NCBI GenBank assembly: GCA_036386415.1
Contig: DASVVT010000061.1
Coordinates: forward strand, 14,557 to 78,556
From: DASVVT01 sp036386415
GTDB taxonomy: Bacteria > Acidobacteriota > Blastocatellia > Pyrinomonadales > Pyrinomonadaceae
DNA: 64,000 nucleotides
Direction of reading: 5' to 3'
Shown: positions 1-7,545 of the stretch, one piece after another
How positions within the stretch are numbered: the first letter of the stretch is position 1
Layout: every line of letters begins with the position of its first letter
The notes under the pieces: model-generated
Databases searched by the model: none
Seen by the model: only the letters and a program-made list of their open reading frames with translations
What the model was told of the DNA's origin: nothing
Translations under genes and position numbers: made by a program

Positions 1-2
1 CC

Positions 3-503
3 ACGCGCACGACGGGGATGCTGACGCTCGTCTTTCTGCTCCTGTCGCTCGCGGTCACGCCCGTGCGTCGGCTGACGGGCTGGAACTGGCTCGGCAAGTT
101 TCGCCGCATGCTCGGCCTTTACGCCTTCTTCTACGGCTTCCTGCATCTCTTGACCTACGTCTGGTTTGACCGCTTCTTTAATCTGAAGAGCACCGTCGAG
201 GATGTCGTCGCGCGACCATTCATCGCCGTCGGGATGGCGACCTTTCTCATCCTCGTCCCGCTCGCCGCCACTTCGACCAATAAGATGGTCAAACGTCTGG
301 GCGGAAAGCGCTGGAATCGTCTGCACAAGACAGCCTACCTGGCGGGCATCGGCGGCGTGCTTCACTACTTTCTGCTGGTCAAGTCGGATACGCGCCTGCC
401 GTTCACATTCGCCGCCGTGCTGGCGTTCCTACTCTGTTACCGGCTCGTCGCCGCGAACCAGACGCCGAAGGTCGCCGCCCGTTCGCCGATTCCCCCTCGA
501 TGA
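3..503 (+). CDS. msrQ: MsrQ-like heme-binding membrane subunit (5' truncated)
   Basis: This is the C-terminal part of a membrane protein of the MsrQ/YedZ ferric-reductase-like family. MsrQ is the heme b subunit that passes electrons from the respiratory chain to the periplasmic methionine sulfoxide reductase MsrP. The frame is open to the window edge, so the first ATG at 18 is internal: family members run near 200 residues and only about 166 are present. Visible family marks are the segment LAVTPVRRLTG after the first helix, a His in FLHLLTY, and the HKTAYLAGIGGVLHYF helix with two likely heme-ligand histidines. At least four hydrophobic helices remain. msrP would be expected just upstream, outside the window. 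The family call is firm; the true start cannot be seen. Confidence 0.85.
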   Translation, partial: TRTTGMLTLVFLLLSLAVTPVRRLTGWNWLGKFRRMLGLYAFFYGFLHLLTYVWFDRFFNLKSTVEDVVARPFIAVGMATFLILVPLAATSTNKMVKRLGGKRWNRLHKTAYLAGIGGVLHYFLLVKSDTRLPFTFAAVLAFLLCYRLVAANQTPKVAARSPIPPR

Positions 504-510
504 AATTCCT

Positions 511-607
511 TTTCCTGCGACCTTTGCGAAAATCCTTAGCGCCCTTTGCGTTTAAAGAGGAGATTAACCGCAAAGGGCGCAAAGGTATCTCGCAAAGGTC
601 GCAGAAA
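511..607. repeat. Intergenic inverted repeat, GCAAAGG type
   Basis: Two imperfect complementary arms are built from short degenerate units (CCTTTGCG in the left arm, CGCAAAGG in the right arm). They begin 8 nt after the msrQ stop. The same unit family returns near 9950-10045 and 43769-43866. It could fold as a long hairpin between msrQ and the next gene. Confidence 0.7.
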
Positions 608-609
608 AC

Positions 610-637
610 TTGACTCTCCTGATTGAGCCGCTACTGT
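610..637 (+). promoter_or_regulatory. Candidate sigma70-type promoter
   Basis: TTGACT, a 16-bp spacer and TACTGT lie about 70 bp before the start at 707. The match is moderate and is not supported by anything else. Confidence 0.3.
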
Positions 638-706
638 GTTAGAGTTTCCTGCTTGCACCAGACGACAGCTTTAGAGCAGGAAGATGGAAAGGAACGAACC
701 GATCAT

Positions 707-1267
707 ATGGCTGGAAAGAAGACCGAAGATGAGCCGACCAAGGCGGAATTGCAGCGCCAGATGGAGCAGACGCGCGAATCCATCAGCGAGACCGTCGAAG
801 AGATCAAGGAGACGGTCTCGCACCAGTACGATGTGGTGAAAGACACGTATGAGACTGTCAAAGAGGGCGTCGGCGAAGTGTTGGACTGGCGCGAGCAGTT
901 CAGTAAAAATCCGATAGTGTGGGGCGCGGGCGCAGTCTCTCTAGGCATCCTCGTCGGCATCGGACTGGCTCACAGCATGGGGAGCGTACCCGCTTCCGAC
1001 CGCCGCCGTAAATCAAAACAGGGGGCGCTCAATGAGAGTTTATTGAGCAACCTGTCGGGGCTGAGCGAGACCCTGCTGCCGACCATGACGAGCAAGATCA
1101 AAGAGATGTTCGGCATAGACCTCAACGCCTACCTTCCCGCCCCGGCAGAAACCGCGAGCCGACCACCCAGAATGATCGGCAGCAGGAGACCAACGACGAA
1201 GAAGAAGAATGCCGCCAGCAAGAGTGCTGCGAAAAAATCCCGCGCGAGAAAAGGCAGCGCGAAATAG
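707..1267 (+). CDS. Small membrane-anchored coiled-coil protein (DUF3618/YtxH-like)
   Basis: This 186-residue protein has a charged, helical N-terminal half rich in Glu and Thr (QMEQTRESISETVEEIKETV), one hydrophobic segment around residues 65-85 (VWGAGAVSLGILVGIGLAHS), and a Lys/Arg/Ala-rich C-terminal tail (KKKNAASKSAAKKSRARKG). This architecture resembles DUF3618 or YtxH-type small envelope proteins, but I cannot fix a family. The ATG at 707 is chosen over the upstream frame opening at 623 because a purine-rich site (GGAAAGGAA) sits about 10 nt before it and homologues would be expected to begin MAGKK. It stands alone between two intergenic inverted repeats. Confidence 0.7.
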   Translation: MAGKKTEDEPTKAELQRQMEQTRESISETVEEIKETVSHQYDVVKDTYETVKEGVGEVLDWREQFSKNPIVWGAGAVSLGILVGIGLAHSMGSVPASDRRRKSKQGALNESLLSNLSGLSETLLPTMTSKIKEMFGIDLNAYLPAPAETASRPPRMIGSRRPTTKKKNAASKSAAKKSRARKGSAK

Positions 1268-1272
1268 GCCAT

Positions 1273-1378
1273 AGATGAACGCGAGACGAACACAGGTAGA
1301 GGGAAGTAAGCGCTTTAACCTTTCGCTCGCCCTATTCCTTCATCTTTTCTCTGATCCGTGTTCGTCTCGCGTTCATCT
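1273..1378. repeat. Intergenic inverted repeat with 21-bp perfect arms
   Basis: Positions 1273-1293 (AGATGAACGCGAGACGAACA plus one base) are exactly complementary to 1358-1378. The spacer is 64 nt. The repeat starts 5 nt after the stop codon at 1267. Confidence 0.85.
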
Positions 1379-1555
1379 GTGGCTTCCTCCCCGTCTCGTT
1401 TTCAGACCATAGTGGCAACTTGCTTTTCCCCTCTCCGCTCGGATAAATTACAGCCTCATCCTGGAGCGCATCCCGCCCATCATTTCGGACGTTAACCGAC
1501 CGGGGATGATTCTTCTCCAAAATACGTTTGTCTGAAAGGAACATCTTTTTCAATC

Positions 1556-3661
1556 ATGAAAGCTTATCCGACCGAATCGATTCGCAACCTCGCCGTTATC
1601 GGGCACGGCGACGCAGGCAAGACACAATTGATCAGTTCCTTGCTGTATGTCGCCGGAGCGACGCCGCGCTGGGGCAAAGTCGATGAAGGCACGACCACCA
1701 CCGATTACGAAGAGGATTCCATCGAACGTAAGATCACCTTGAACACCGCGCTCGCCCACCTCGAACACCGCGACACGAAGATCAATTTCATAGACACGCC
1801 CGGCTACGCTGCCTTTGTCGCCCACGCGCGCCCCGCCTTGCGCGTCGCAGATTGCGCGCTCGTCGTCGTAGACGGCGTCAACGGCGTTCAGGTGCAGACG
1901 GAGAAGACCTGGGGCTACGCCAATGAATTCATGCTGCCGCGCTTGATGGTCATCAACAAGCTCGATAAAGAGCGCGCAGATTTCGGAGCGGCGCTCGACA
2001 GTGCGCGCGGCACGTTCAGCCGCGCCATCGTTCCCTTCACGCTGCCCATCGGTAAGGAGAAAGATTTTCAGGGCGTCGTGGACGTCGTTCACATGAAGGC
2101 TTACGAGTTCGACGAACAGGGCAAGCCGCGCGAGCGCGATCTGCCCACGGAAGGACGCGACGTGATCGACGCGGCGCGCGAGAAGTTGATCGAAACCATC
2201 GCCGAATCGGACGACGCGCTTCTGGAAAAGTATTTCGAGAACGGCACGCTCGAAGATGAAGACCTCCTGCCGAACATCAACAAGGCGATCGCGAACAGTC
2301 GTCTCTGCCCCGTCTTTGCGGTCTCCAGCAACACGCTCACGGGCCTCACGGCGCTTCTCGACGGCATCGTCGATTACGCGCCCGACCCCGCTCATCATGA
2401 AGTCGAGCACGGTCGCGCCAGCGCAGACGGTGACGGTGGCGAGCCCTTGACGCGCCGCTACTCGGACGATGAGCCCTTCTCGGCCTACGTCTTTCGCACC
2501 GTCGCAGACCCTTTTGCCGGTCGCATCAACGTGATGCGCATCATCAGCGGCCACGTGCAGCACGACGCCACTGTCTTCAACTCTACGCGCGGCGTGCAGG
2601 AACGCCTCGGCGCGCTGCATACGATGCAGGGCAAGCAACTGGACAAGGTGGACGCCGCGCACGCCGGTGACATCATCGCCTGCGTCAAATTAAAAGAGAC
2701 GCAGACGGGCGACACGCTCACGGATAAGGCCGCGCCGATTGTCTACGACGGAGTGCAGTATCCGGAGGCGGCCATCGCCTTCGCCATCGAGCCCAAGTCG
2801 CGCCAGGACGAAGAGAAGATCAGCGTCGCCCTGCACAAGATTCTGGAAGAAGACCCGGCACTCGATTTTCACCGCGACGCGCAGACCAAGGAGTTCCTGC
2901 TCGCCGGTTCGGGTCAACTCCACGTCGAGACCGTGATCGACAAGCTGAGGAAGCGCTACGGCGTCGAGGTCGCGCTGCACCCGCCGAAAGTTCCCTACAA
3001 GGAGACGATCACACAGCGCGCGGAAGTTCAGGGACGCCACAAGAAACAGACGGGCGGGCGCGGCCAGTTCGGCGATTGCAAGGTTATCTTCGAGCCTCTG
3101 CCGCGCGGCGAAGGCTTCGTGTTTGAGGACAAGATTTTCGGCGGCGCAGTCCCGCAGAATTTCCGCCCCGCGATTGAGAAAGGCATCGTTGATGCGGCGG
3201 CGGGCGGAGCTGTCGCAGGCTACCCGCTCGTCGATTTTAAAGCCGTGCTCGTGGACGGCTCGTACCACACCGTAGACTCCGACGAGCATTCCTTCCGCGC
3301 CGCCGGTCGCAAGGCTTTCCGCGCGGCGATAGAGAAGGTCAAGCCCACCCTGCTTGAGCCCATCATGGACGTCGAGGTGACTGCCCCGCAGGAGTACAGC
3401 GGCGACATCATGGGCGACCTCAACTCGCGTCGTGGCCGCGTGCAGGGCATGGATACGGTCGGCAACCAGCAAGTCATCAAGGCGCAAGTGCCGATGGCCG
3501 AGATGCTCGATTATCAATCGAAGCTCAACTCGATCACAGCCGCGCGCGGCTCCTATCACATGCAGTTCTCACACTACGACCAGGTGCCCGGCCAGATCGC
3601 GCAGAAGGTCATCGAACAGGCGCGAGCCGAGGGAAGAATCAGGGCGGAAGAGGAAGATTGA
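1556..3661 (+). CDS. Elongation factor G paralogue (EF-G2 type)
   Basis: This is a full-length 701-residue translational GTPase of the EF-G family. The G domain shows G1 GHGDAGKT (residues 16-23), a switch I Thr run (TTTTDYEED), G3 DTPGY and G4 NKLDK. Domains II-V follow, with the GGRGQFGDCKVIFEPL region of domain IV. The DTPGY motif carries Tyr where canonical EF-G has the catalytic-site His (DTPGH). That marks the EF-G2 subgroup, whose members are often non-essential or specialised, so it is probably not the main translocase. An AAAGGA site lies about 14 nt before ATG 1556. Its stop overlaps the start of the nuclease gene by one base (TGATG). Its C-terminus (GRIRAEEED) is repeated downstream of that gene. 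Confidence 0.92.
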   Translation: MKAYPTESIRNLAVIGHGDAGKTQLISSLLYVAGATPRWGKVDEGTTTTDYEEDSIERKITLNTALAHLEHRDTKINFIDTPGYAAFVAHARPALRVADCALVVVDGVNGVQVQTEKTWGYANEFMLPRLMVINKLDKERADFGAALDSARGTFSRAIVPFTLPIGKEKDFQGVVDVVHMKAYEFDEQGKPRERDLPTEGRDVIDAAREKLIETIAESDDALLEKYFENGTLEDEDLLPNINKAIANSRLCPVFAVSSNTLTGLTALLDGIVDYAPDPAHHEVEHGRASADGDGGEPLTRRYSDDEPFSAYVFRTVADPFAGRINVMRIISGHVQHDATVFNSTRGVQERLGALHTMQGKQLDKVDAAHAGDIIACVKLKETQTGDTLTDKAAPIVYDGVQYPEAAIAFAIEPKSRQDEEKISVALHKILEEDPALDFHRDAQTKEFLLAGSGQLHVETVIDKLRKRYGVEVALHPPKVPYKETITQRAEVQGRHKKQTGGRGQFGDCKVIFEPLPRGEGFVFEDKIFGGAVPQNFRPAIEKGIVDAAAGGAVAGYPLVDFKAVLVDGSYHTVDSDEHSFRAAGRKAFRAAIEKVKPTLLEPIMDVEVTAPQEYSGDIMGDLNSRRGRVQGMDTVGNQQVIKAQVPMAEMLDYQSKLNSITAARGSYHMQFSHYDQVPGQIAQKVIEQARAEGRIRAEEED
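3635..3660 (+). repeat. Direct repeat, left copy (end of the EF-G2 gene)
   Basis: The last 26 bp of the EF-G2 reading frame before its stop match 4855-4880 at 24 of 26 positions. The two copies bracket the NucS-like gene. Confidence 0.8.
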
Positions 3662-4824
3662 TGGAGGTTGCAGAAATCCAGGCTTTGTTCAGGCACTTCT
3701 TGTCTGAATATGATTCGGCGCGCAAGGCTGAGGTCTGGGAAAAACAGAGGCAGCTTTTCAAGCGCTTCTGGAACGATAAGATACTCAGTCCTGCATCCGA
3801 ACTTACAGTGGACGACACGGACGCGATTATCAGGCTGCTAGATACTAAGGGGAGAGGTCGTCAAAGGAAGGATGAGGCGGTCGCCAACACAGGCGGCTCC
3901 CAAGGGAGATGGGAGCGGTTGTTTGACAGCTTGAAAAATAAGCTAGACATCAGGCGGACGCTGGATGAGATTTTCGCTGAGACCGATGATTCCAAGCTGA
4001 TCGGCTTAATAGACCGTTTGGAGAAAGAGAACAAGAATAACAAGAACAGCTTGACTGGCAATCATGCAGTCATCTTAGACGCTTTTCTCTTCATCAACAA
4101 TCCAGCGAAGTTCCTCAGTATAGTTTCACTCTCCCACAGGTTTCAGGTAATGCGGGGATTCGGGTTAGGCGACCCTGATGAGTTTGAAACTTATGGTGAA
4201 AAGATAGTTCTCTCAAACCGGAGAATCATAGACGGCTTCAGAGATAAGTACGGAATCGAAGCCAATCCAAGAGACTTGTCCGAATTCCTCTATACGCCTC
4301 ATAGCGGTTACACGACTAACGTCAAAATCTACTGGCAGAAAGGCGGCCAGCCAATTACTGAGCCGGCTGAGGTTGAGTTTGTAGAGATAAGCGAAGAGAC
4401 CAGCGAGGCAGAATTCGCGGTGGAATTCGCTATGGAGAAACACTTGGAGGATTTCTTGGTGAGAAATTGGGAATCCACCGAGTTGGGTGAGAAATATGAT
4501 CTCATCGAAGAAGGCGGCGACCTTGTTAGTCAGCAATATCCAACCGATGTAGGTAAAATAGATTTACTGGTCAAAGACAAGGAGACCAAGCAGTTCGTGG
4601 TCATTGAATTAAAGAAGAGCCAAACTAGCGATGTCACCGTGGGACAAGTTGCCCGCTATATGGGCTGGGTGAAAAAACATTTAGCCGACGGGCAGGAGGT
4701 CAATGGAATCATAATCTCTCGATACAACGACCCCAAGTTACAGTATGCGCTACAAATGGTGCCAAATGTCGAGTTGTTTGTGTATAAAGTTAGCTTCGCT
4801 TTGGATAAAGCTGTAGGCCTTTAG
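3661..4824 (+). CDS. NucS/EndoMS-like (DUF91) endonuclease domain protein
   Basis: This 387-residue protein ends in a recognisable PD-(D/E)XK nuclease domain of the NucS/EndoMS type. The motifs GKIDLLVKD, VVIELKK, then TVGQVARYMGWVKKHL and GIIISRY give the active-site Asp, Glu and Lys and the typical QVxRYMGW helix. The first 250 residues do not resemble the archaeal or actinobacterial NucS N-terminal domain; they look helical and charged. This domain arrangement occurs in nucleases associated with genome islands or defence, but the role here is unknown. Base composition is clearly more AT-rich than its neighbours. ATG 3661 overlaps the EF-G2 stop, so translation may be coupled. The flanking direct repeat of the EF-G2 3' end argues for arrival by insertion. 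Confidence 0.8.
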   Translation: MEVAEIQALFRHFLSEYDSARKAEVWEKQRQLFKRFWNDKILSPASELTVDDTDAIIRLLDTKGRGRQRKDEAVANTGGSQGRWERLFDSLKNKLDIRRTLDEIFAETDDSKLIGLIDRLEKENKNNKNSLTGNHAVILDAFLFINNPAKFLSIVSLSHRFQVMRGFGLGDPDEFETYGEKIVLSNRRIIDGFRDKYGIEANPRDLSEFLYTPHSGYTTNVKIYWQKGGQPITEPAEVEFVEISEETSEAEFAVEFAMEKHLEDFLVRNWESTELGEKYDLIEEGGDLVSQQYPTDVGKIDLLVKDKETKQFVVIELKKSQTSDVTVGQVARYMGWVKKHLADGQEVNGIIISRYNDPKLQYALQMVPNVELFVYKVSFALDKAVGL

Positions 4825-4848
4825 TTCTTCATTGATCGAATGACCGAC

Positions 4849-4887
4849 GCAGGTAGAATCAGAGCGGAAGAAGAAGATTGGCGCTGA
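4849..4887 (+). pseudogene. Stranded duplicate of the EF-G2 C-terminus
   Basis: In frame this reads AGRIRAEEEDWR followed by a stop, against GRIRAEEED at the end of the intact EF-G2. It lies 24 nt after the NucS-like gene. It is most simply the original 3' end of the EF-G2 gene, displaced when the nuclease gene entered and re-created a 3' end upstream. Confidence 0.7.
4855..4880 (+). repeat. Direct repeat, right copy
   Basis: This is the partner of 3635-3660 with two G/A differences. The similarity may extend weakly upstream to ATCGAA at 4835. Confidence 0.8.
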
Positions 4888-4898
4888 GGTAAGAGGCT

Positions 4899-5459
4899 AT
4901 GTCGCGAGAACTGGCAAAGCGTTGGATCACGGTTGACGAATACGAGCGCATGGGCGAGGCGGGGATTTTTCGTCCCTCAGATCGTTTAGAGTTGCTCGAA
5001 GGAGAGATATACGAGCTGTCGTCAATCGGGAGCCGCCACGCTGCATGTGTTGATTTCCTCATTGCACTGCTCAGTGAGTGGGCGCGACGCAGATTCATTG
5101 TGCGCGGGCAGAATCCCGTTCGGCTTGACGATTTCTCAGAACCTCAACCGGACGTTGCGCTCCTGCGTTGGCGCGATGATTTTTACCGCCATGCTCATCC
5201 GACGCCTGCTGACGTGCTGCTCATCATCGAAGTGGCCGATTCAACGGTTGAGAGTGATCGTGGATTCAAGATACCGCTCTACGCGAAGGCGGGCATTCCA
5301 GAAGTGTGGCTCATCAACCTGCCCGCCGAAGCCGTCGAAGTCTACGCCGAACCATCAGACGGCGCATATCAAGTCACCAAAAACTTCAAGCGAGCCGAGG
5401 AAGCAGAAGCGCACAGCATCACTGACTTACGCATCAACGTCGCTCAAGTGATCGGGTAA
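4899..5459 (+). CDS. Uma2-family (DUF820) restriction-endonuclease-fold protein
   Basis: At 186 residues this is a typical full-length member of the Uma2/DUF820 family. These proteins have a PD-(D/E)XK fold and occur in many copies in cyanobacteria and Acidobacteriota. The N-terminal WITVDEYERM and LELLEGEIYE elements, the QPDVALLRW strand with the catalytic Asp, LLIIEVADST with the Glu, and KIPLYAKAGIPEVWLIN are all present, so the active site looks intact. The biological role of the family is not established; DNA cleavage is inferred from the fold. It follows the EF-G2 remnant by 11 nt, so before the insertion it was probably the direct neighbour of the EF-G2 gene. Confidence 0.88.
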   Translation: MSRELAKRWITVDEYERMGEAGIFRPSDRLELLEGEIYELSSIGSRHAACVDFLIALLSEWARRRFIVRGQNPVRLDDFSEPQPDVALLRWRDDFYRHAHPTPADVLLIIEVADSTVESDRGFKIPLYAKAGIPEVWLINLPAEAVEVYAEPSDGAYQVTKNFKRAEEAEAHSITDLRINVAQVIG

Positions 5460-5808
5460 GACACCCCACGCGAAAATCCGACCAGACTTGTCACAAAAAG
5501 GCCGCAGAAGTGTGCCTTAAGATAAGCATCGCCCTGAAGCGAAGCGGCGTTCTCACGTCTATTCCGCCCCGGCGCTTAACCCATAAAGTTTATCCATGTA
5601 CTAAATGGTATCGCGCCGCGCGCGCACCGAATCGTAAAGCCTTAATCATTCTTAAACTTAGGACGCGGAACGGGAGTTGCAATTCCCAGTGGCGGGGAAG
5701 GTTGGATTCGTATGTGTTCCGATCAGTATTAAAGCCAGAGGCGCTACGATCCACAGACAAAGGGAAAATCATAAATGAGCGCCTCTCGACGTTCATGGAG
5801 GAAGATCG
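5460..5808. other. Intergenic region, no gene recognised
   Basis: No convincing reading frame or structure was found. A GGAGG ribosome-binding site at 5796-5800 serves the start at 5809. An open frame at 5510-5812 has no family resemblance and runs through this site. Confidence 0.5.
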
Positions 5809-7050
5809 ATGAAAGTTAATTATGTGAAGCGGATGGTGGCGTCTTTCGCCCTCGGCGCGGTTGCACTGCTGGGGACGGCCGGGCTTGCCAGTGGGCAGGA
5901 AACCGAGCAGCAGAAACAAAAGCGTGCGCAGGCGATACAAGCGCAAAAGCAGCGCCAGCAGGAGCACCAGGAGCGCCAACAGGCGCAGCAGGCGCAGCGC
6001 CAACAGCAGCAAGATCAACGCGCGGCGCAGCGTCAGCAGCAGCAGGAACAACAGCAGCGCGCGGCGCAGCGTCAACAGCAACAGCAGAATCGCGAGCAGG
6101 CGCAGCGTGCCAATCAACAGCGCGCCGCAGAGTTGCGTCAACAGCAGCAGCAGCAACAGCTGACGCGCCAGCAGCAGCAGGATCAGGAGCAGCGCAGACG
6201 CTTAGCCGAGCAGCAACAGCGCAATCGCGAGCGGGCGCAGCAGGCAAATCAACAGCGCACGGAGCAGTTGCGTCAGCAGCAGGAGCTTCGGGAGCAGCAG
6301 CTTCGTCAGCAACAGAATCGTGAGCAGCAGCAGGATCGCATCGTGCGGCAGCGTGAGGCACAGCAGCAGCAGCAGAACCGTATTGCGGCGCAGCGTCGTA
6401 ACCAGCTTGAGCAGCAACAGCGGATCCAGTTTCAGCAGCAGGCGTTGCAGCGTCAGCGTCAGCAGCAGTGGTTGCAGCAGCAGCAGCAGCAGAATCGTCT
6501 GGCGCAGCAGCAGATACTACAGCAGCAGCGTGAATGGCAGTACCGCGTTCAGCAGCGGCGTCTGAGCCAGCGAGAGTATCAGCGGCAGTTGGCCTACTGG
6601 CGCTGGCAGCAGCAGATGCTCAACAACTCGGTCTACTACGATAACTCGTATGACCGCTACTACTACCGGGACTATAACTGGAATTACCGCCTCTATCGTA
6701 ACGGTGGTTACTACAACACGAACGGGTACGGCGTAGCGCTCTTACGGCAGGCCGTCAATCGTGGCTACGAGGACGGCGTCCAGGCCGGACAGGCAGACGC
6801 ATACTATGGTCAGGGCTATGATCCTGACTTCAGCTATCGGAATGCCAGCTACGGCTATGACAGGTTCGGCGGCTACAACGGCTACCGCGTAGACCAGAAC
6901 GAGTACGAGTACTACTACCGCGAAGGTTTCCGTCGCGGTTACGAAGACGGCTACAACAGCAACTATCAGTATGGCGGCTACAACAGAGGTATCAACAAGT
7001 ACGCCATCCTGGGTGCCGTCCTGTCGCAGATTCTCAACCTCAACTTCTAA
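5809..7050 (+). CDS. Exported Gln/Arg-rich and Tyr/Gly/Asn-rich low-complexity protein
   Basis: This 413-residue protein starts with a clear signal peptide (hydrophobic core FALGAVALLGTAGLA, likely cleaved after ASG near residue 29). Residues of about 30-270 are almost entirely Gln with interspersed Arg, Glu and Ala, encoded by CAG/CAA-rich DNA and probably forming long charged helices. Residues of about 275-400 switch to a Tyr/Gly/Asn/Asp-rich tract with two related units (GYEDGVQAGQAD and GYEDGYNSNYQ). The final helix is ILGAVLSQILNLNF. I know no function. Similar Gln-rich exported proteins occur in Acidobacteriota, and the composition is prion-like. Start choice is secure (GGAGG before ATG). 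A strong terminator follows, so it is monocistronic or the last gene of its unit. Confidence 0.8.
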   Translation: MKVNYVKRMVASFALGAVALLGTAGLASGQETEQQKQKRAQAIQAQKQRQQEHQERQQAQQAQRQQQQDQRAAQRQQQQEQQQRAAQRQQQQQNREQAQRANQQRAAELRQQQQQQQLTRQQQQDQEQRRRLAEQQQRNRERAQQANQQRTEQLRQQQELREQQLRQQQNREQQQDRIVRQREAQQQQQNRIAAQRRNQLEQQQRIQFQQQALQRQRQQQWLQQQQQQNRLAQQQILQQQREWQYRVQQRRLSQREYQRQLAYWRWQQQMLNNSVYYDNSYDRYYYRDYNWNYRLYRNGGYYNTNGYGVALLRQAVNRGYEDGVQAGQADAYYGQGYDPDFSYRNASYGYDRFGGYNGYRVDQNEYEYYYREGFRRGYEDGYNSNYQYGGYNRGINKYAILGAVLSQILNLNF

Positions 7051-7078
7051 AGAGCGAGAATCTCTGTCCTGAACAAAA

Positions 7079-7134
7079 AGCGCCCGACTTCTACCGACCA
7101 CACAAGGTTAGTGGAAGCCGGGCGCTTCCTTTTT
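7079..7134 (+). terminator. Intrinsic terminator
   Basis: AGCGCCCGACTTC (7079-7091) pairs with GAAGCCGGGCGCT (7114-7126) across a 22-nt loop, with one mismatch. TCCTTTTTC follows. It closes the gene ending at 7050. Confidence 0.85.
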
Positions 7135-7160
7135 CGCTTCAGCTCGCCTTCAGCCTTTGG

Positions 7161-7439
7161 CTATTGATTTGCTGCCTCTTTAATTCGTCTCGATAATACG
7201 GAGAGAAATCTGTTGCGGTATCCGTCGAGCAGGTTTTGGACGTTCGTCTCCAGATCGTTTTCTGACACGCCCGTGGCGATCAGGCTCGATTTCTGAAGAT
7301 CAATCAAGGTCATCAACATCGCCTTCACTTCGATCAATTCCGTGCCGATAATAGAGAAAGCCTCCGAGTTGGATTGGCTTTCATCCATCAGAGAGTGTAA
7401 TTCTTCTGAAAGCTCTGGATCAGGACGTTGGTCGCTCAT
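7161..7439 (-). CDS. Small acidic helical protein, unknown
   Basis: This 92-residue soluble protein has no membrane segment and no motif I recognise. It is predicted mostly helical and acidic (PELSEELHSLMDESQ near the N-terminus) with a basic end (GYRNRFLSVLSRRIKEAANQ), possibly a small oligomeric helical bundle. A strong ribosome-binding site (GGAGGGT) lies just before the ATG, which supports a real gene. It is convergent with the Gln-rich protein, with the terminator between them, and about 100 nt downstream of the amidase gene on the same strand. Confidence 0.65.
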   Translation of the reverse strand: MSDQRPDPELSEELHSLMDESQSNSEAFSIIGTELIEVKAMLMTLIDLQKSSLIATGVSENDLETNVQNLLDGYRNRFLSVLSRRIKEAANQ

Positions 7440-7545
7440 ATATTTACCCTCCGGTCAAGAATAGCGAATAGAATCAAGAACTCAGCATAAAGCTACGAAG
7501 AGCGTAGATCAGAATGGCGCTCCTTTAACTTTCAAACAACCTCTG

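Noticed and set aside
1550..2662. Long open frame on the minus strand opposite the EF-G2 gene
   Set aside because: The frame is opposite a well-supported gene; its translation has no family features and reflects the codon bias of the sense strand.
5510..5812. Open frame in the gap after the Uma2 gene
   Set aside because: It has no recognisable features, and its end runs through the ribosome-binding site of the next gene.
5590..6361. Leu- or Ala-rich minus-strand frames across the CAG-rich gene
   Set aside because: These are translations of the complement of CAG repeats and have no independent support.
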